Origin: Polyporus tsugae
Taxonomy: Eukaryota > Basidiomycota > Agaricomycetes > Polyporales > Polyporaceae
DNA length: 64,000 nt
Direction of reading: 5' to 3'
Assembly: GCA_024305745.1 (NCBI GenBank)
Contig: JAHRBS010000002.1
Span: 2,046,001-2,110,000, forward strand
The notes beneath the pieces are model-generated. The model saw nothing but the letters and a program-made list of their open reading frames with translations. It was not told the origin of the DNA and ran no database searches. Position numbers and translations under genes: made by a program. Shown piece after piece: positions 1-10,657 of this stretch. The stretch's first letter is position 1; each line of letters opens with the position of its first letter.

Positions 1-1086
1 GACCTGCCTGCGACGACCTACAAGCAGGCGGAGGTGCTTACACCGCGACGGCTAGCCAAAATCTACATCCAGCTGTCGAAATCAAGTCTTACAGTTTTGG
101 TTGTCTTGACCGCGATGTCAGGTGTGGCCCTTTCCCCTCTTCCTACCACCCTTCCCGTCCTGCTCTCCACCGCACTCGGCACAACCCTTTGCTCTGCCTC
201 CGCCAACGCGTTCAACCAGGTCCAGGAGGTGCCCTATGATGCGCAGATGGCGCGCACGCGCAATCGCCCGCTGGTCCGCCGAGCTATCAGTCCGCTGCAC
301 GCAACCGCCTTTGCAGTCACCACCGGCATCGCTGGCCCTGCACTACTCTGGGCGATGGTCAACCCCACCACAGCTATACTCGGGGCAGCAAACATAATAT
401 TGTACGCCGGCGCTTACACGTACCTCAAGCGCAAGAGCACCATCAACACCTGGGTCGGCGCCGTCGTAGGCGGCATCCCGCCCCTCATGGGCTGGACGGC
501 GTGTGGCGGCTCACTCATCCCTTCCTCCATCTCCAACGTCGAGTTCGTCCTCCCGTCGTTCCTCTCCTCCATCCCGACAGACGTCCTCGCCGCAGCGGAG
601 AACCCACTAGCTCCGCTGGCGTTGTTCTTACTGCTCTATAGCTGGCAATTCCCTCATTTCAACGGATTATCGCACCTCGTACGTGAATCGTACGCTCAGG
701 CCGGTTACCGGATGCTTTGCGTGCTGGACCCCCACAAGAACGCGACGGTGGCTCTTCGTCATGCGCTCTTGCTCGTACCAGCAACGTCGATCCTCTTCCC
801 TCTTTCGGGGTTGACAACGTGGGCGTTCGCGCTGACGAGCATCGTGCCACACTCAGTCTGCGTGAACGCGGCGTACAAGTTCTGGAAGTTTGGCGGGGAG
901 AAGCAGGCGAGGAAGGTGTTCCAGCATAGTCTCTGGTACCTTCCGGTTTTGATGGGGCTTATGATGTTCCACAAACAAGGTATGGATTGGGGATCATGGA
1001 TAGGACTAGGTAAAGATGACGAGGAAGAGGGAGCGGTGGTCGGAGACGCGAAGGAGAAGGCGACGGTCGACGGCGCATCTGTCTAG
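1..1086 (+). CDS. COX10: Protoheme IX farnesyltransferase, 5' end outside window
   Basis: The reading frame is already open at base 1 and ends with TAG at 1084-1086, so the gene starts upstream. The product is the mitochondrial inner-membrane UbiA-family prenyltransferase that converts heme b to heme O for cytochrome oxidase assembly. The polyprenyl-diphosphate motif is visible as NAFNQVQEVPYDAQ followed by MARTRNRPL. It is followed by the conserved GAVVGGIPPLMGWTA loop and several hydrophobic membrane segments. The second conserved loop reads HFNGLSHLVRESYAQAGYRM. There is no intron in the visible 360 codons. The C-terminal tail is hydrophilic and acidic (DDEEEGAVVGDAKEKA). It converges on ZNF830, with 95 bp between the two stop codons. 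Confidence 0.95.
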   Translation, partial: DLPATTYKQAEVLTPRRLAKIYIQLSKSSLTVLVVLTAMSGVALSPLPTTLPVLLSTALGTTLCSASANAFNQVQEVPYDAQMARTRNRPLVRRAISPLHATAFAVTTGIAGPALLWAMVNPTTAILGAANIILYAGAYTYLKRKSTINTWVGAVVGGIPPLMGWTACGGSLIPSSISNVEFVLPSFLSSIPTDVLAAAENPLAPLALFLLLYSWQFPHFNGLSHLVRESYAQAGYRMLCVLDPHKNATVALRHALLLVPATSILFPLSGLTTWAFALTSIVPHSVCVNAAYKFWKFGGEKQARKVFQHSLWYLPVLMGLMMFHKQGMDWGSWIGLGKDDEEEGAVVGDAKEKATVDGASV

Positions 1087-1181
1087 AGCATCCTACATCT
1101 TAGCCATCCGTACCACCCGTAGTATAGTATTCTCTAGCAATGGATCTCGTGCTTACATGCATCGCACCGTCCACGGACGCG

Positions 1182-2093
1182 TCATGAAGACGAAGACTCG
1201 CCCTTCTTCGCAGCCTTTGCCGCTTCCCGCTTTTTCTTGAGTGCCTCGAGCTTGTTCTTCATCACCGACACCCGCGCGTCCGCCTCCTCCTGTGCCTGCT
1301 CCTCCTCCATGAGCCTATCCATGATCAGCTCCCGCTCGTCTTGCTCCTTCTTTCGCCGTTTAGCCTCCTCGTCCAGTACCTCCTCCTTCCCTGACTCTTC
1401 TACCGCACTCCCGTCCAGAGGGGACGAGGGGAAACCTTGCGGCACCTCCGCTGAGAGGACAGGCTCTGCCATGACCGTCGCGCGTTCGTACGTCTCCTGG
1501 TAATCCGGCGCGTTGACTACGGTCTGCTGGAACTGCTGCCACTCGAGGTCGAGCCCGTCTGCAGGTCCCACCGCCACTGCCGGGGCGTCCGGCACTCTTT
1601 GCGCGCCCACCTCCTCTTCGTCGTCGTCTTCGTCTTCGTCTTCGTCTTCTGGCGGGGGCGGCGCCATCGAGAGGTCAGAGAAGAAGTTCGCGGGCAGGGC
1701 AGCCCGTTTCTCCTTCCCCGGGTTCGACGGTGCAGGGGCAGGGGGCTCTTGGCTCTCTAATCTCCGCTTCTTCGTGTCAGACCCCGACTCGGACATGTGC
1801 ACGTCCTCGTCCTCCGCGTCGTTCTCTGCTTCGTCGACCTCCATCGCTTTTCGCTTCAGGCTCTCCCGCTCTTCCTCCTCCCTCTGCGCCGCCCTGGCGC
1901 GTTCTTCGCGGAGGCGACCGGCGTTCGTGCGATGAGCCTTGCTCCCGATGTGGCCCTCCCATGCCGACGCGTGCTTGACATTCGCTTCACATGCTATGCA
2001 TCGCAGTTGACCAGAGGCCGTATATGTGGCCAGAGGATGATTGATTCGGGCTTCTTGGCGTTTGGCGCGGAGAAGGGCGCGGGCGTCAGACAT
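1182..2093 (-). CDS. ZNF830: ZNF830/CCDC16-like zinc-finger protein
   Basis: Intronless gene of about 303 codons. I chose the ATG at 2093 (MSDARALLRAKRQEARINHP) rather than the in-frame one 90 bp upstream because the family starts there. Residues about 25-50 hold one U1-type C2H2 finger (LRCIACEANVKHASAWEGHI, then the His of SKAHR). A long Glu/Asp-rich, low-complexity middle follows, then a conserved LEWQQFQQTV block and a C-terminal coiled coil of Glu, Arg and Lys ending in a Ser tail. In animals ZNF830 is a nuclear protein associated with the XAB2 spliceosomal complex and DNA repair; a similar nuclear role here is inference. The acidic tract is encoded by an imperfect (TCG/TCT)n run near 1615-1655. 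Confidence 0.85.
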   Translation of the reverse strand: MSDARALLRAKRQEARINHPLATYTASGQLRCIACEANVKHASAWEGHIGSKAHRTNAGRLREERARAAQREEEERESLKRKAMEVDEAENDAEDEDVHMSESGSDTKKRRLESQEPPAPAPSNPGKEKRAALPANFFSDLSMAPPPPEDEDEDEDDDEEEVGAQRVPDAPAVAVGPADGLDLEWQQFQQTVVNAPDYQETYERATVMAEPVLSAEVPQGFPSSPLDGSAVEESGKEEVLDEEAKRRKKEQDERELIMDRLMEEEQAQEEADARVSVMKNKLEALKKKREAAKAAKKGESSSS

Positions 2094-2404
2094 CGCAGTT
2101 ACAGGGTACGACAGAAACCGCAGTTGAAGGATACAACAGAAATCGAGAGACAGAGGAGGGAAGGTGACGGTGGGGAGGAGCACTCAAGATCACGCTGGAC
2201 TCGAACAACACACGCGCGTTAGTCGGAACTACGAACACGCTCTATTACGTAAATAAGCACTACGGGTGTTCAACACCAGTCAAACAGAGCTGGAATCTAC
2301 ACTAAAATGTCCAGGCATCACAGGGATGCATATGCATCAGAGGAGCCACAACCCATGCAACCGCGTCCTCAAAAGGAGAGGTTTTGTCATGGACAATGGC
2401 GGGC
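2094..2404. other. Intergenic 311 bp between CIT1 stop and ZNF830 start
   Basis: Holds the 3' end of the citrate synthase transcript and the promoter of ZNF830, both read on the minus strand. I see no further coding segment or RNA gene. Confidence 0.5.
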
Positions 2405-4207
2405 TCACGCCGCCTTGTCCTTGAAAATCTTGTTGATTGCTTCCGTCGAGTACGACTTGGGTCGCTCAATAGCTGCAAAACCGACCAGTCAGCTCGACGC
2501 AGAGATAGTTCACTACCCGAACAACACTTACGAGCACCAAGAGCGCGGTCCCAGATGAGCTGCGACGCAACACCGAACGCACGTGACACACCGAACAGGA
2601 CGGTGTAGAAGCCCATCTGGTTAAGGCCGTAGTGGGTCAGAAGCACACCAGAGTGAGCATCAACGTTGGGCCAGGGGTTCTTCGCCTTGCCGGCCTCAAG
2701 GAGAACGTTGGGAACAATGTTGTACACCTGGCTGACGAGCTTGAAGAGCGAGTCGTCGGGAAGGTGCTTGAGCGCGAACTCGCGCTGCGCCATGTACCGG
2801 GGGTCGGTCTTGCGGAGGACGGCATGGCCGTAACCAGGGACAACCTGACCGCCCTTGAGCGTCGTCCAGACATACTCGCGGACAGCCTCATCGGTCGCGT
2901 TTTCGCCGATTTTTGACTGCATCTTGCGAAGCCAGAGAAGGACCTCCTGGTTCGCGAGACCGTGAAGAGGGCCAGCAAGACCGTTCAACGAGGCGGCAAA
3001 GGCGAGGTATGGGTCCGAGAGAGCGGAGCCGACGAGCTTGCCGGTGTGCGCAGAGACGTTACCACCCTCGTGGTCGGCATGAATGGTGAGGTAGAGACGC
3101 ATCAGCTCGACGAAGTCAGGCTTGTTGGCATAGCCGAGCAGGTTGGCAAGGTTGTACGAGTAGTCCTTGTCAAGGTCGATCGCGGGAAGCTTGTCGCCGC
3201 CGTAGACGTTGCGGAAGATGCGACCGGCAATGCTGGGGAGCTTGGCAATGCTAGAGATGTGTTGTCAGTCAGTCGAGCTTGCCGTGTGGATGAACGACTT
3301 ACAGGTCCATAGAATCCTCGAAGGTGGGCTGCCAGTACTCCTTCTTGGACACGCCGTCCTGATAGGCCTTGGCAAATGCCGAATCATGGTTGAGCTAGAT
3401 GGGCCATCAGACCAGCGTCAGAAAGTCTGATTGTCGGTAGCAGTAATGACGTCAAAACGTACGGCAGTGACTGCCAGCGAGAACTGGGACATGGGGTGCA
3501 AGGTGGGCGGGCAGCGGTCGAGAATCTCCTCAACGAAAGCTGGGAGCGAGGCACGGGCAGCCCAATCCTTGGAGAGGGCGGTAACCTGTTCCTGGGTGGG
3601 GACCTCGCCGGTGACGAGGAGCCAGAAGAGACCTTCGGGGAGAGGCTCGGACCCACCGGGGGCCTTGGGAAGAGCCTCCTGGATCTCGGGAATGGACTTG
3701 CCACGGAAGCGGATGCCCTCCTCTGGAGAGACATGATAAGAACAGGACCGACGAAAGAAGTAGGAAGACGCGTACCAGGGTCAAGAACAGAGCCGTCCCA
3801 GATGAGCGCGGGGAGACCACGCATTCCACTGTGCGGAGATGAGAAGCAAAAGTGGGGAAACGCGGCGGAGATACGAACCCGTAGAGCTGGTCGACGAGAA
3901 CCGGGCCGAAAGACTTTTTGCCGTGGGCTGCACGGGTAGCCTTCACCTATTACCAGCGAAATGGATGGGTAAGCTGGGAGAACGAATAGGGTTGGAGGCG
4001 CATACATTTTCGATCTCGGCGGGAATGAGCTCTGCAAGACGTTCCTTGAGAGTGGGAGTCTTGGCCGAGGTGGAAGCAAAGCGAGCTGAGCGCGCGAAGG
4101 CGGAACGGCACGACTGAGGGACGCGAAACCGAGGTGAGCGAGAGAGGGACAGAAGCGAGAGGTTGGAGACATACCTGCTGGATGGCGGAACGAAGAGCGG
4201 ACGACAT
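2405..4207 (-). CDS. CIT1: Mitochondrial citrate synthase
   Basis: Condenses oxaloacetate and acetyl-CoA in the mitochondrial matrix. The gene reads as about nine exons on the minus strand. The first (4175-4207) encodes [11 protein letters not shown], and the next encodes an Arg/Ser-rich presequence ([14 protein letters not shown]). Introns I can place exactly include 2473-2531, 3251-3302 and 3395-3462, all GT-AG. Catalytic signatures are present in order: [11 protein letters not shown] (first His), PGYGHAVLR (second His) and NVDAHSG (Asp). The C-terminal exon gives [18 protein letters not shown] and ends DKAA. Length is typical for the eukaryotic type I enzyme. It is divergent from TRM8 across 304 bp. 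I am sure of identity; boundaries of the small central exons come from splice consensus and frame. Confidence 0.95.
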
Positions 4208-4511
4208 GGGCACGACGACGGGTGGAGGAGAGGATGAAGAAGGACGCGCTGGCGGGCTGAATATGAGCTCACTCGGCGCGCCCCCACGTGACGTGGCTGC
4301 GGGGAGTTTCGGTGCCTTGGTTCCGAGTCCATCCCGAAGCCTGCCCCGCATCATCCAACGCCTGCGGGGGAGGTCACCGGTCACCGACTTACTTACTGTA
4401 GCTCAAGACTAAGACTAAGACTTGTCTCATCCCCGCATTCCCCAGGCCTAGTGCCGAAATCTATCCCACCTCCCCCCCCCCCCCCAGCTCGTCCAAACGT
4501 CACCTCACACG
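4208..4511. promoter_or_regulatory. Shared divergent promoter region of CIT1 and TRM8
   Basis: 304 bp separate the two start codons. The stretch contains a pure C run at about 4473-4487, flanked by pyrimidines, just upstream of the TRM8 ATG. No TATA box is obvious. Function is inferred from position only. Confidence 0.4.
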
Positions 4512-5577
<1,066 letters not shown>

Positions 5578-5619
5578 CTGCACTGGATCCGTGTGTGCGA
5601 ACATGAAGGAAAAACAAAG

Positions 5620-6546
5620 TCATATTCTGTCTTGCATGACTACATCTCTGTCTCTGTCGTCTACTGCCCCTCCTTTCGACCCTGCGTCCATGGCGCCAAC
5701 GAGCGCGATGGTGCGGTCCTTCACGGCCCACTTCATCTCCCTGTGGATCGTCTGCCCCGCCTCGCACGCGAGCTCAAACAGTTCTCGGAACCGCTCGACG
5801 TGTAAGCGCGTCTCCATGGTGACAAGGGTCACCTTTTGCGTCCGGGGCATGACCGCGACTGTCATGTGTGGGACGTCGTTCTCTTCGACGGTTGTCAGAT
5901 CCAGAAGGGGCGACGTCGAATATACGCCGCCAGTTACGGCACAGACAAAGTCGTGTAACGGAACGCCTGCAGTGATGAGAGCTAGGGTAGTCGCGTTGAT
6001 GCAGGCGGAGAGGAGGGAGCCGTCTTGCTGGAGGACGTGGACGTAAATGTCGATTTGGGAGCGGGGGTAGAGCGTTGTTTGAACGACAGGTTCAAAGGTG
6101 GAGGCGATCATGGCTGCCATTTCGAGTATCCGCCTGAATGCTCGGTGTATGTAAAAGGCCTGGATTGTGCAAATGCTGGCGGAGGGAGGGGTGTTGTACA
6201 CACCTGTCTGCTTTCGAACGTTTCCTCCGCTCGCCGGTGCTGAACGGCGCCACACTCATCTCAACATTCAGGACAGCGCGGTCATGGAGTGTGTGGGAGC
6301 GCATCTTTGCTTCCCTGGGACCGAAGACGGTGACGAGGACTTGGGTGAGCCCGTGGGAGATGTGTGCAGATCCGTCTGCGGTGCCCTGCTGAGAGAGGTC
6401 CACGACGATGTCGCGAAGCTCGTACTGCTTGCGACCGTCGGAGCGAAACCCTCCATCATTCAGAATCTCTATTCGCGAGCTCTACAGGACAGGAGCGTCA
6501 TTGTAAGTGTCATTTACATTCCAACTGAACCCGGAGGACTGACCAT
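5620..6546 (-). CDS. SKI6: Exosome core RNase PH-like subunit Rrp41
   Basis: Subunit of the nine-member exosome ring for 3'-5' RNA decay and processing in nucleus and cytoplasm. The N-terminal conserved run is SRIEILNDGGFRSDGRKQYE, followed by DGSAHISHGLTQVLVTVFGP and MSVAPFSTGERRKRS. After the intron at 6134-6203 the second half gives RRILEMAAMIASTFEPVV, SQIDIYVHVLQQDGSLLSAC and the C-terminal RNase PH fold. A third feature is unusual: the only workable start is an ATG at 6544-6546 followed immediately by GTCAGT, with an acceptor CTGTAG before AGCTCGCGAATAGAG. The first coding exon is therefore just the initiator codon. The ATG lies 200 bp from that of divergent NPT1. Confidence 0.9.
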
Positions 6547-6746
6547 GGTGGATTGCAGAGTGAGTCGTCGAGCTCGAGGCCACATTCACGCCTATTCATT
6601 GCGGCCAGATCTGAGATCGCGTGTGGGTTAGGGTTGGATCTCAGATCTAACTTAAGGATGGTTATCGGCAGGCTCTATGCATGCGCACTTGAAACCCTCT
6701 TTCTCTCCCTCCACCGCCAGCCCTCCGTCCCAGGCAGACTCCAGCC

Positions 6747-8635
6747 ATGGATCACCAGCACAACCATGTAGTTGCCCCCTTGTCCTTCCTGGACACAGAC
6801 CTTTACAAGGCAAGCCAGCCATTCGGCCCAGGCTTCCCCTCTCCGGGCTCCAACCACCCTGACCAAGATGTCCCCTGCCTCCCTAAATTCTAGTTCACAA
6901 TGCAACAGGCCGTCTTACAACATTTTCCGGGGACCCAGGGCACATACAGCTTCACTCTCCGCGACAAGAACGTGTATTTCACCCGCGAGTGTTTCGAACG
7001 CTTCACGCGCTCCACCGCCCGTGAGTGAACCCATGCCACTCGTGTTCCCGATCCTCCCTATGCGTGCATCTCCGTCTGCTTGAATGGTATAGGTCTTGAC
7101 GTCAACGCTGACCGCTATTTAGAATTCGACAACATCACGCTCTCCAAGGAGGAGCGTGCGTGGCTCGAGAAGGCTTGTCCCTATTTCAAGCCTTCGTACC
7201 TCGACTATCTTGAGGCGTATCGTTTCAAGCCCGAACAGCTGAATCTGCGGTTTGAGCCCATCCCCGAGGACGTGGAAAAGAACAAGATGGACGACCCGCG
7301 TGCGAGGGGTCACATCATGATCGATGCGACTGGGCCGTGGCAGGAAACCATTCTTTGGGAGGTCCCGCTTCTCGCTTGTTTGAGCGAGGTATATTTTACG
7401 ACCGCAGATACCGATTGGGATTATGCGGGCCAGGATGGTATGTTCCGTGCACACCGTACGTTGATGCGACCGCGACTAGAACAATGCTTCGCTTCATAGA
7501 TGTCGCATACCACAAGGCAGTCACGCTGCTCCAGTCAGGTTGCGTATTTAGCGAGTTCGGTACCCGGAGAAGGCGTTCCGCTAAGACTCAAGAAATTGTT
7601 ATGGAGGCCCTCCTTCGGGCGGATCGCGATCACTCTGGGCAAGGAAAAGTCAACGGTACTAGCAATGTGATTTCCAGAGTCGAATGATTTGTTTTCTGTC
7701 ATTGAACTTGTGCTTCCAGGTGCATTTCGCAATGAAATTCAATACTATGCCTGTGGGGACCATTGCCCAGTAAGAATTTAGCGTCTGCCTATAAGCAGCG
7801 CACCGACGCTAATTTGGGACCTTGCAGCGAGTGGTTTATGGGAGTATGTGTCGCAGCTTGACATCCTCTTCCACTCATTGCGGCTGATATGTTCTTGCAT
7901 AGGTTGGTGCATTCAGGGGATACGAGCATGCGAACTGTGCTGCGCTCAAGCTATGGGAGGAAACATATCCGAATACGCTACTAATCGCGCTTACCGACAC
8001 TTTTTCGACTGAAGCATTCTACAAGGTGGGTCCGCGCTTATCTGTTATCTTGACTAGGTCATACGAACGTCGGTTGCCCTGCATAGGACTTCCTGGCGGA
8101 CAGACACTTCGCTGAGCAGTGGACAGGCCTCCGTCAAGATTCCGGGGATCCTTTTGTCTTTGCGCCACGCGCGAAGGAGGTGTATGAACAGCTCCAGTTG
8201 GACTATACGGAGAAGACGATTATCTTCTCGGATGGCCTGGATGTCGAGAAGGCATTGAAGCTTAAGAAGCAATGCGATGGGCTCGGCTTTAAATGTCTGT
8301 CCCATCTTTTTCACGCCAAAAATCGACCACACTGATCGTTGCCATGTACAGGTTCCTTTGGCATTGGGACCTCGTTGACGAATGATTTCAAGAAGAAGTC
8401 AAGTGGAGGATCAGAGAAGAGCAAGGCGTTGAATATGGTCATCAAGCTTTCCTCAGTGGAGGGCAGGCCGGCAGTGAAGATTAGCGACGAGATCACGAAG
8501 GTTTGTGTGACCAACTGAGGTGTCATCTGGTACTAACAGCTGTGGGGTTAGAACACTGGAGATCTTGCGACGGTTCAACACGTGAAGCAGCTCTTTGACA
8601 TATCGATCACAGACAAAGACCGGATCGTGTCCTAG
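6747..8635 (+). CDS. NPT1: Nicotinate phosphoribosyltransferase
   Basis: Salvages nicotinate to nicotinate mononucleotide for NAD synthesis. About nine exons. Exon 1 (6747-6809) encodes MDHQHNHVVAPLSFLDTDLY and K. Exon 2 (6894-7020) resumes FTMQQAVLQHFPGTQGTYSF. Exon 3 starts at 7093 and exon 4 at 7500. Family signatures are all present: SEFGTRRRRSAKTQEIV, TIAHEWFMG, RGYEHANCAAL, LTDTFSTEAFYKDF, RQDSGDPFVF, IIFSDGLDVEKAL and SFGIGTSLTNDF. The final exon ends DISITDKDRIVS with TAG at 8633-8635. Intron 1 has a GC donor in the context AAG|GCAAGC and an ordinary AG acceptor; retaining it would break the conserved DLYKFTMQQ run. It converges on the SH3 gene. Confidence 0.95.
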
Positions 8636-8863
8636 ATGCATACGTGATGACGTCGAGAAGTGTGCGTTTCTTGGTAGACAAGATCATAGACGAAGTTGTC
8701 AACGCTGACCACCGGAACAATATCTTCGCAGTCATTGATAGAGCCAACAGGCGTTGTTGTAAAGTCATTCCGAATGTACATAAGTATCCTAGTCATAATC
8801 ACAGTCCAACCGGGAACACAGCAAGCAGAAAGTCTAGATTCATGGCCATACCGGCAATCCACC

Positions 8864-9806
8864 TCAAAAAATGGCATGGACGATGCCACTGCCAATAGCC
8901 GCGCCTGGGTGATAATTCGTCATCAGGTCCCTACCAAAAGGGAGAAATGGGGCATGGAAACGCACCAGCACCGAAACCGACACCGCCCGCGGCTGACTGG
9001 GCCATGGTATTGCCCAGCTTGCCAAACTTGTTCTTCTTGGGAGCCTCCTCTTGGACGACGACTTGCTGTGCAGGGGGTTGGGGAGCGGGGGCGGGGGCGG
9101 GGGGCGCATATTGAGGTCGGTACAGCCCGGACTTCTCGTTATCGTAAGAGGGCGCGGAATAGTAAGGTTGAGGCGGGCCGGGAGGGGCGGAGTAGTACGA
9201 GGATGCGGAGGGCATGGAAGGCATAGGAGGCGGAGACGAGGCGGATGACAGACCAGATTCGATCTTCTGGACATGGTTGGACGGGAAAAGGCCTTGCTTT
9301 CCGCGAGCCTTACCGGTCCACCAGTCGGTGTTGGTCTCGTCGACGATTTCGATGATCTCCCCTACGGAAAAGGAGAGGTCATTGGGTTCCTGTGATGGGA
9401 GAGTGAGGGATGAGAAACATAAAGGGCAGAGAGTGATGCAAAGAAAGGGGAGGGGAGGGGAAAGGGAAGATGCAATCAAAGGGACGCAATCCGGGAGACT
9501 CACCCGACCGTCCTCGTTGTAGGCCCATTGGGCGCGCGCTTTCTGGACGTTGTTCCGCGGAGGCGGAGGAGGGATAGACCGACGGGCGGGCTCGGGAATA
9601 CGAGCGGGACCGACGGCGAGGTTATTCATGCTAGAGAGGAGAGGGTCTTGTGAACCGCCCTGAGTGAGGCGGCTGATGAGGTCGGACGCTTCGGCATGGG
9701 TGATGTAGTTCTGGGACGCGAGGAAGTTGATGTTGGTCTGGGTCTGCTGGAGGACGTGGGCAAGGAGGGCGGCGGCCTGAGGGTCGGAAGGTGTTGTAAC
9801 AGGCAT
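8864..9806 (-). CDS. SH3-domain protein of the Lsb1/Pin3 type
   Basis: A three-exon minus-strand gene starting MPVTTPSDPQAAALLAHVLQ. An N-terminal helical segment precedes a Pro-rich linker (RSIPPPPPRNN). One SH3 domain then follows, split by an intron after NEDGR: ARAQWAYNEDGR, EPNDLSFSVGEIIEIVDE, NTDWWTGKARGKQGLFPSNH. The remainder is a Tyr/Pro/Ser-rich disordered region with repeated YYSAP and YRPQYAPPAP units. It ends in a conserved hydrophobic tail GFGAGAAIGSGIVHAIF; the last exon is joined across a GTGCGT-CAG intron. Yeast relatives (Lsb1, Pin3/Lsb2, Csh3-like proteins) bind Las17/WASP and actin patches; I infer the same endocytic or cortical-actin role. Confidence 0.85.
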
Positions 9807-10657
9807 AATGAGCGGTGTGGTAGAAGGAGATGGCGGTAGAAAGAGAAGAACGATCGCCTTGCAAGCCTCGGCCCTTCACTGTCCGCAGGCGCGAGCGTTA
9901 GCCAACTCCTCTCATTCTTATCTGATAAGCCGAAGAACAAGTTACATACTCAGTATCGTGACTTAGTCTATGTTGTAGTAGTAAATGCTGACGGACGTTT
10001 ACGTTGCGTGCGTAGTAGATACGAATAGGTGCTGATGCAGGATACAGGTCTAGGATGCGTGGACAAAACAAGATGTAGTTATTGCTTCCTGAGGCCTGAG
10101 TTGCAATGCAGGCATGAATGACTTTAGGTGTACAGATCTAGAGAGGTTCGTGAGGCTGGGGGGGAAATAAGGGGCGCGTGGCAAGAGACGAAGACGGTGG
10201 CATCCAAGTCACCCATGTGGCGTTGGCTGCTGCTGTACAGGCTGCCTATTTGCGATTATAATAACCATCGCCGACCTTCCAGCCAACGGGAAGGTTAGCC
10301 TGAGGTTAGCTACTACTACTAAGAGACGCAGCAGCGTGCGAGTCGCCAGTAACGTTGACCTAACATTACAGACTACATAGTAGTACTGTAATTCAAGACG
10401 ACTTGGTGAGATCGAGATCGGCGACAGATCCCCTCAGGGCTCCTTCCTAGGGTCGCTCACGGCGACTGTCCGCGGTCGCAGCGGGTGCTGTGCGGTTCGT
10501 CGAGATGCGGTGAAGTACGCCAGAAGGGAAGCGGTCCATATTTCGGAGGAGAAGCTCTGCGTGGTTGATTCGGAAGTGGTCAAAAGGACGGGCGCGGAGA
10601 CCTCCGATGAGCATAAAGTCGTCGTCTCAACCGAGTTAAATCCCCAACTTCCCTAAC
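9807..10657. other. 851-bp divergent intergenic region, no gene seen
   Basis: Lies between the starts of the SH3 gene and the Cys-cluster gene. It has an intermediate base composition and short ACTACTA-type runs near 10310-10325. No open frame has codon character and no tRNA-like cloverleaf is apparent. It should carry both promoters. Confidence 0.5.

Noticed and set aside
9807..10657. tRNA or other RNA gene in the largest gap of the gene island
   Set aside because: No B-box-like GGTTCGAANCC with a matching acceptor stem was found by eye; absence is not proof.
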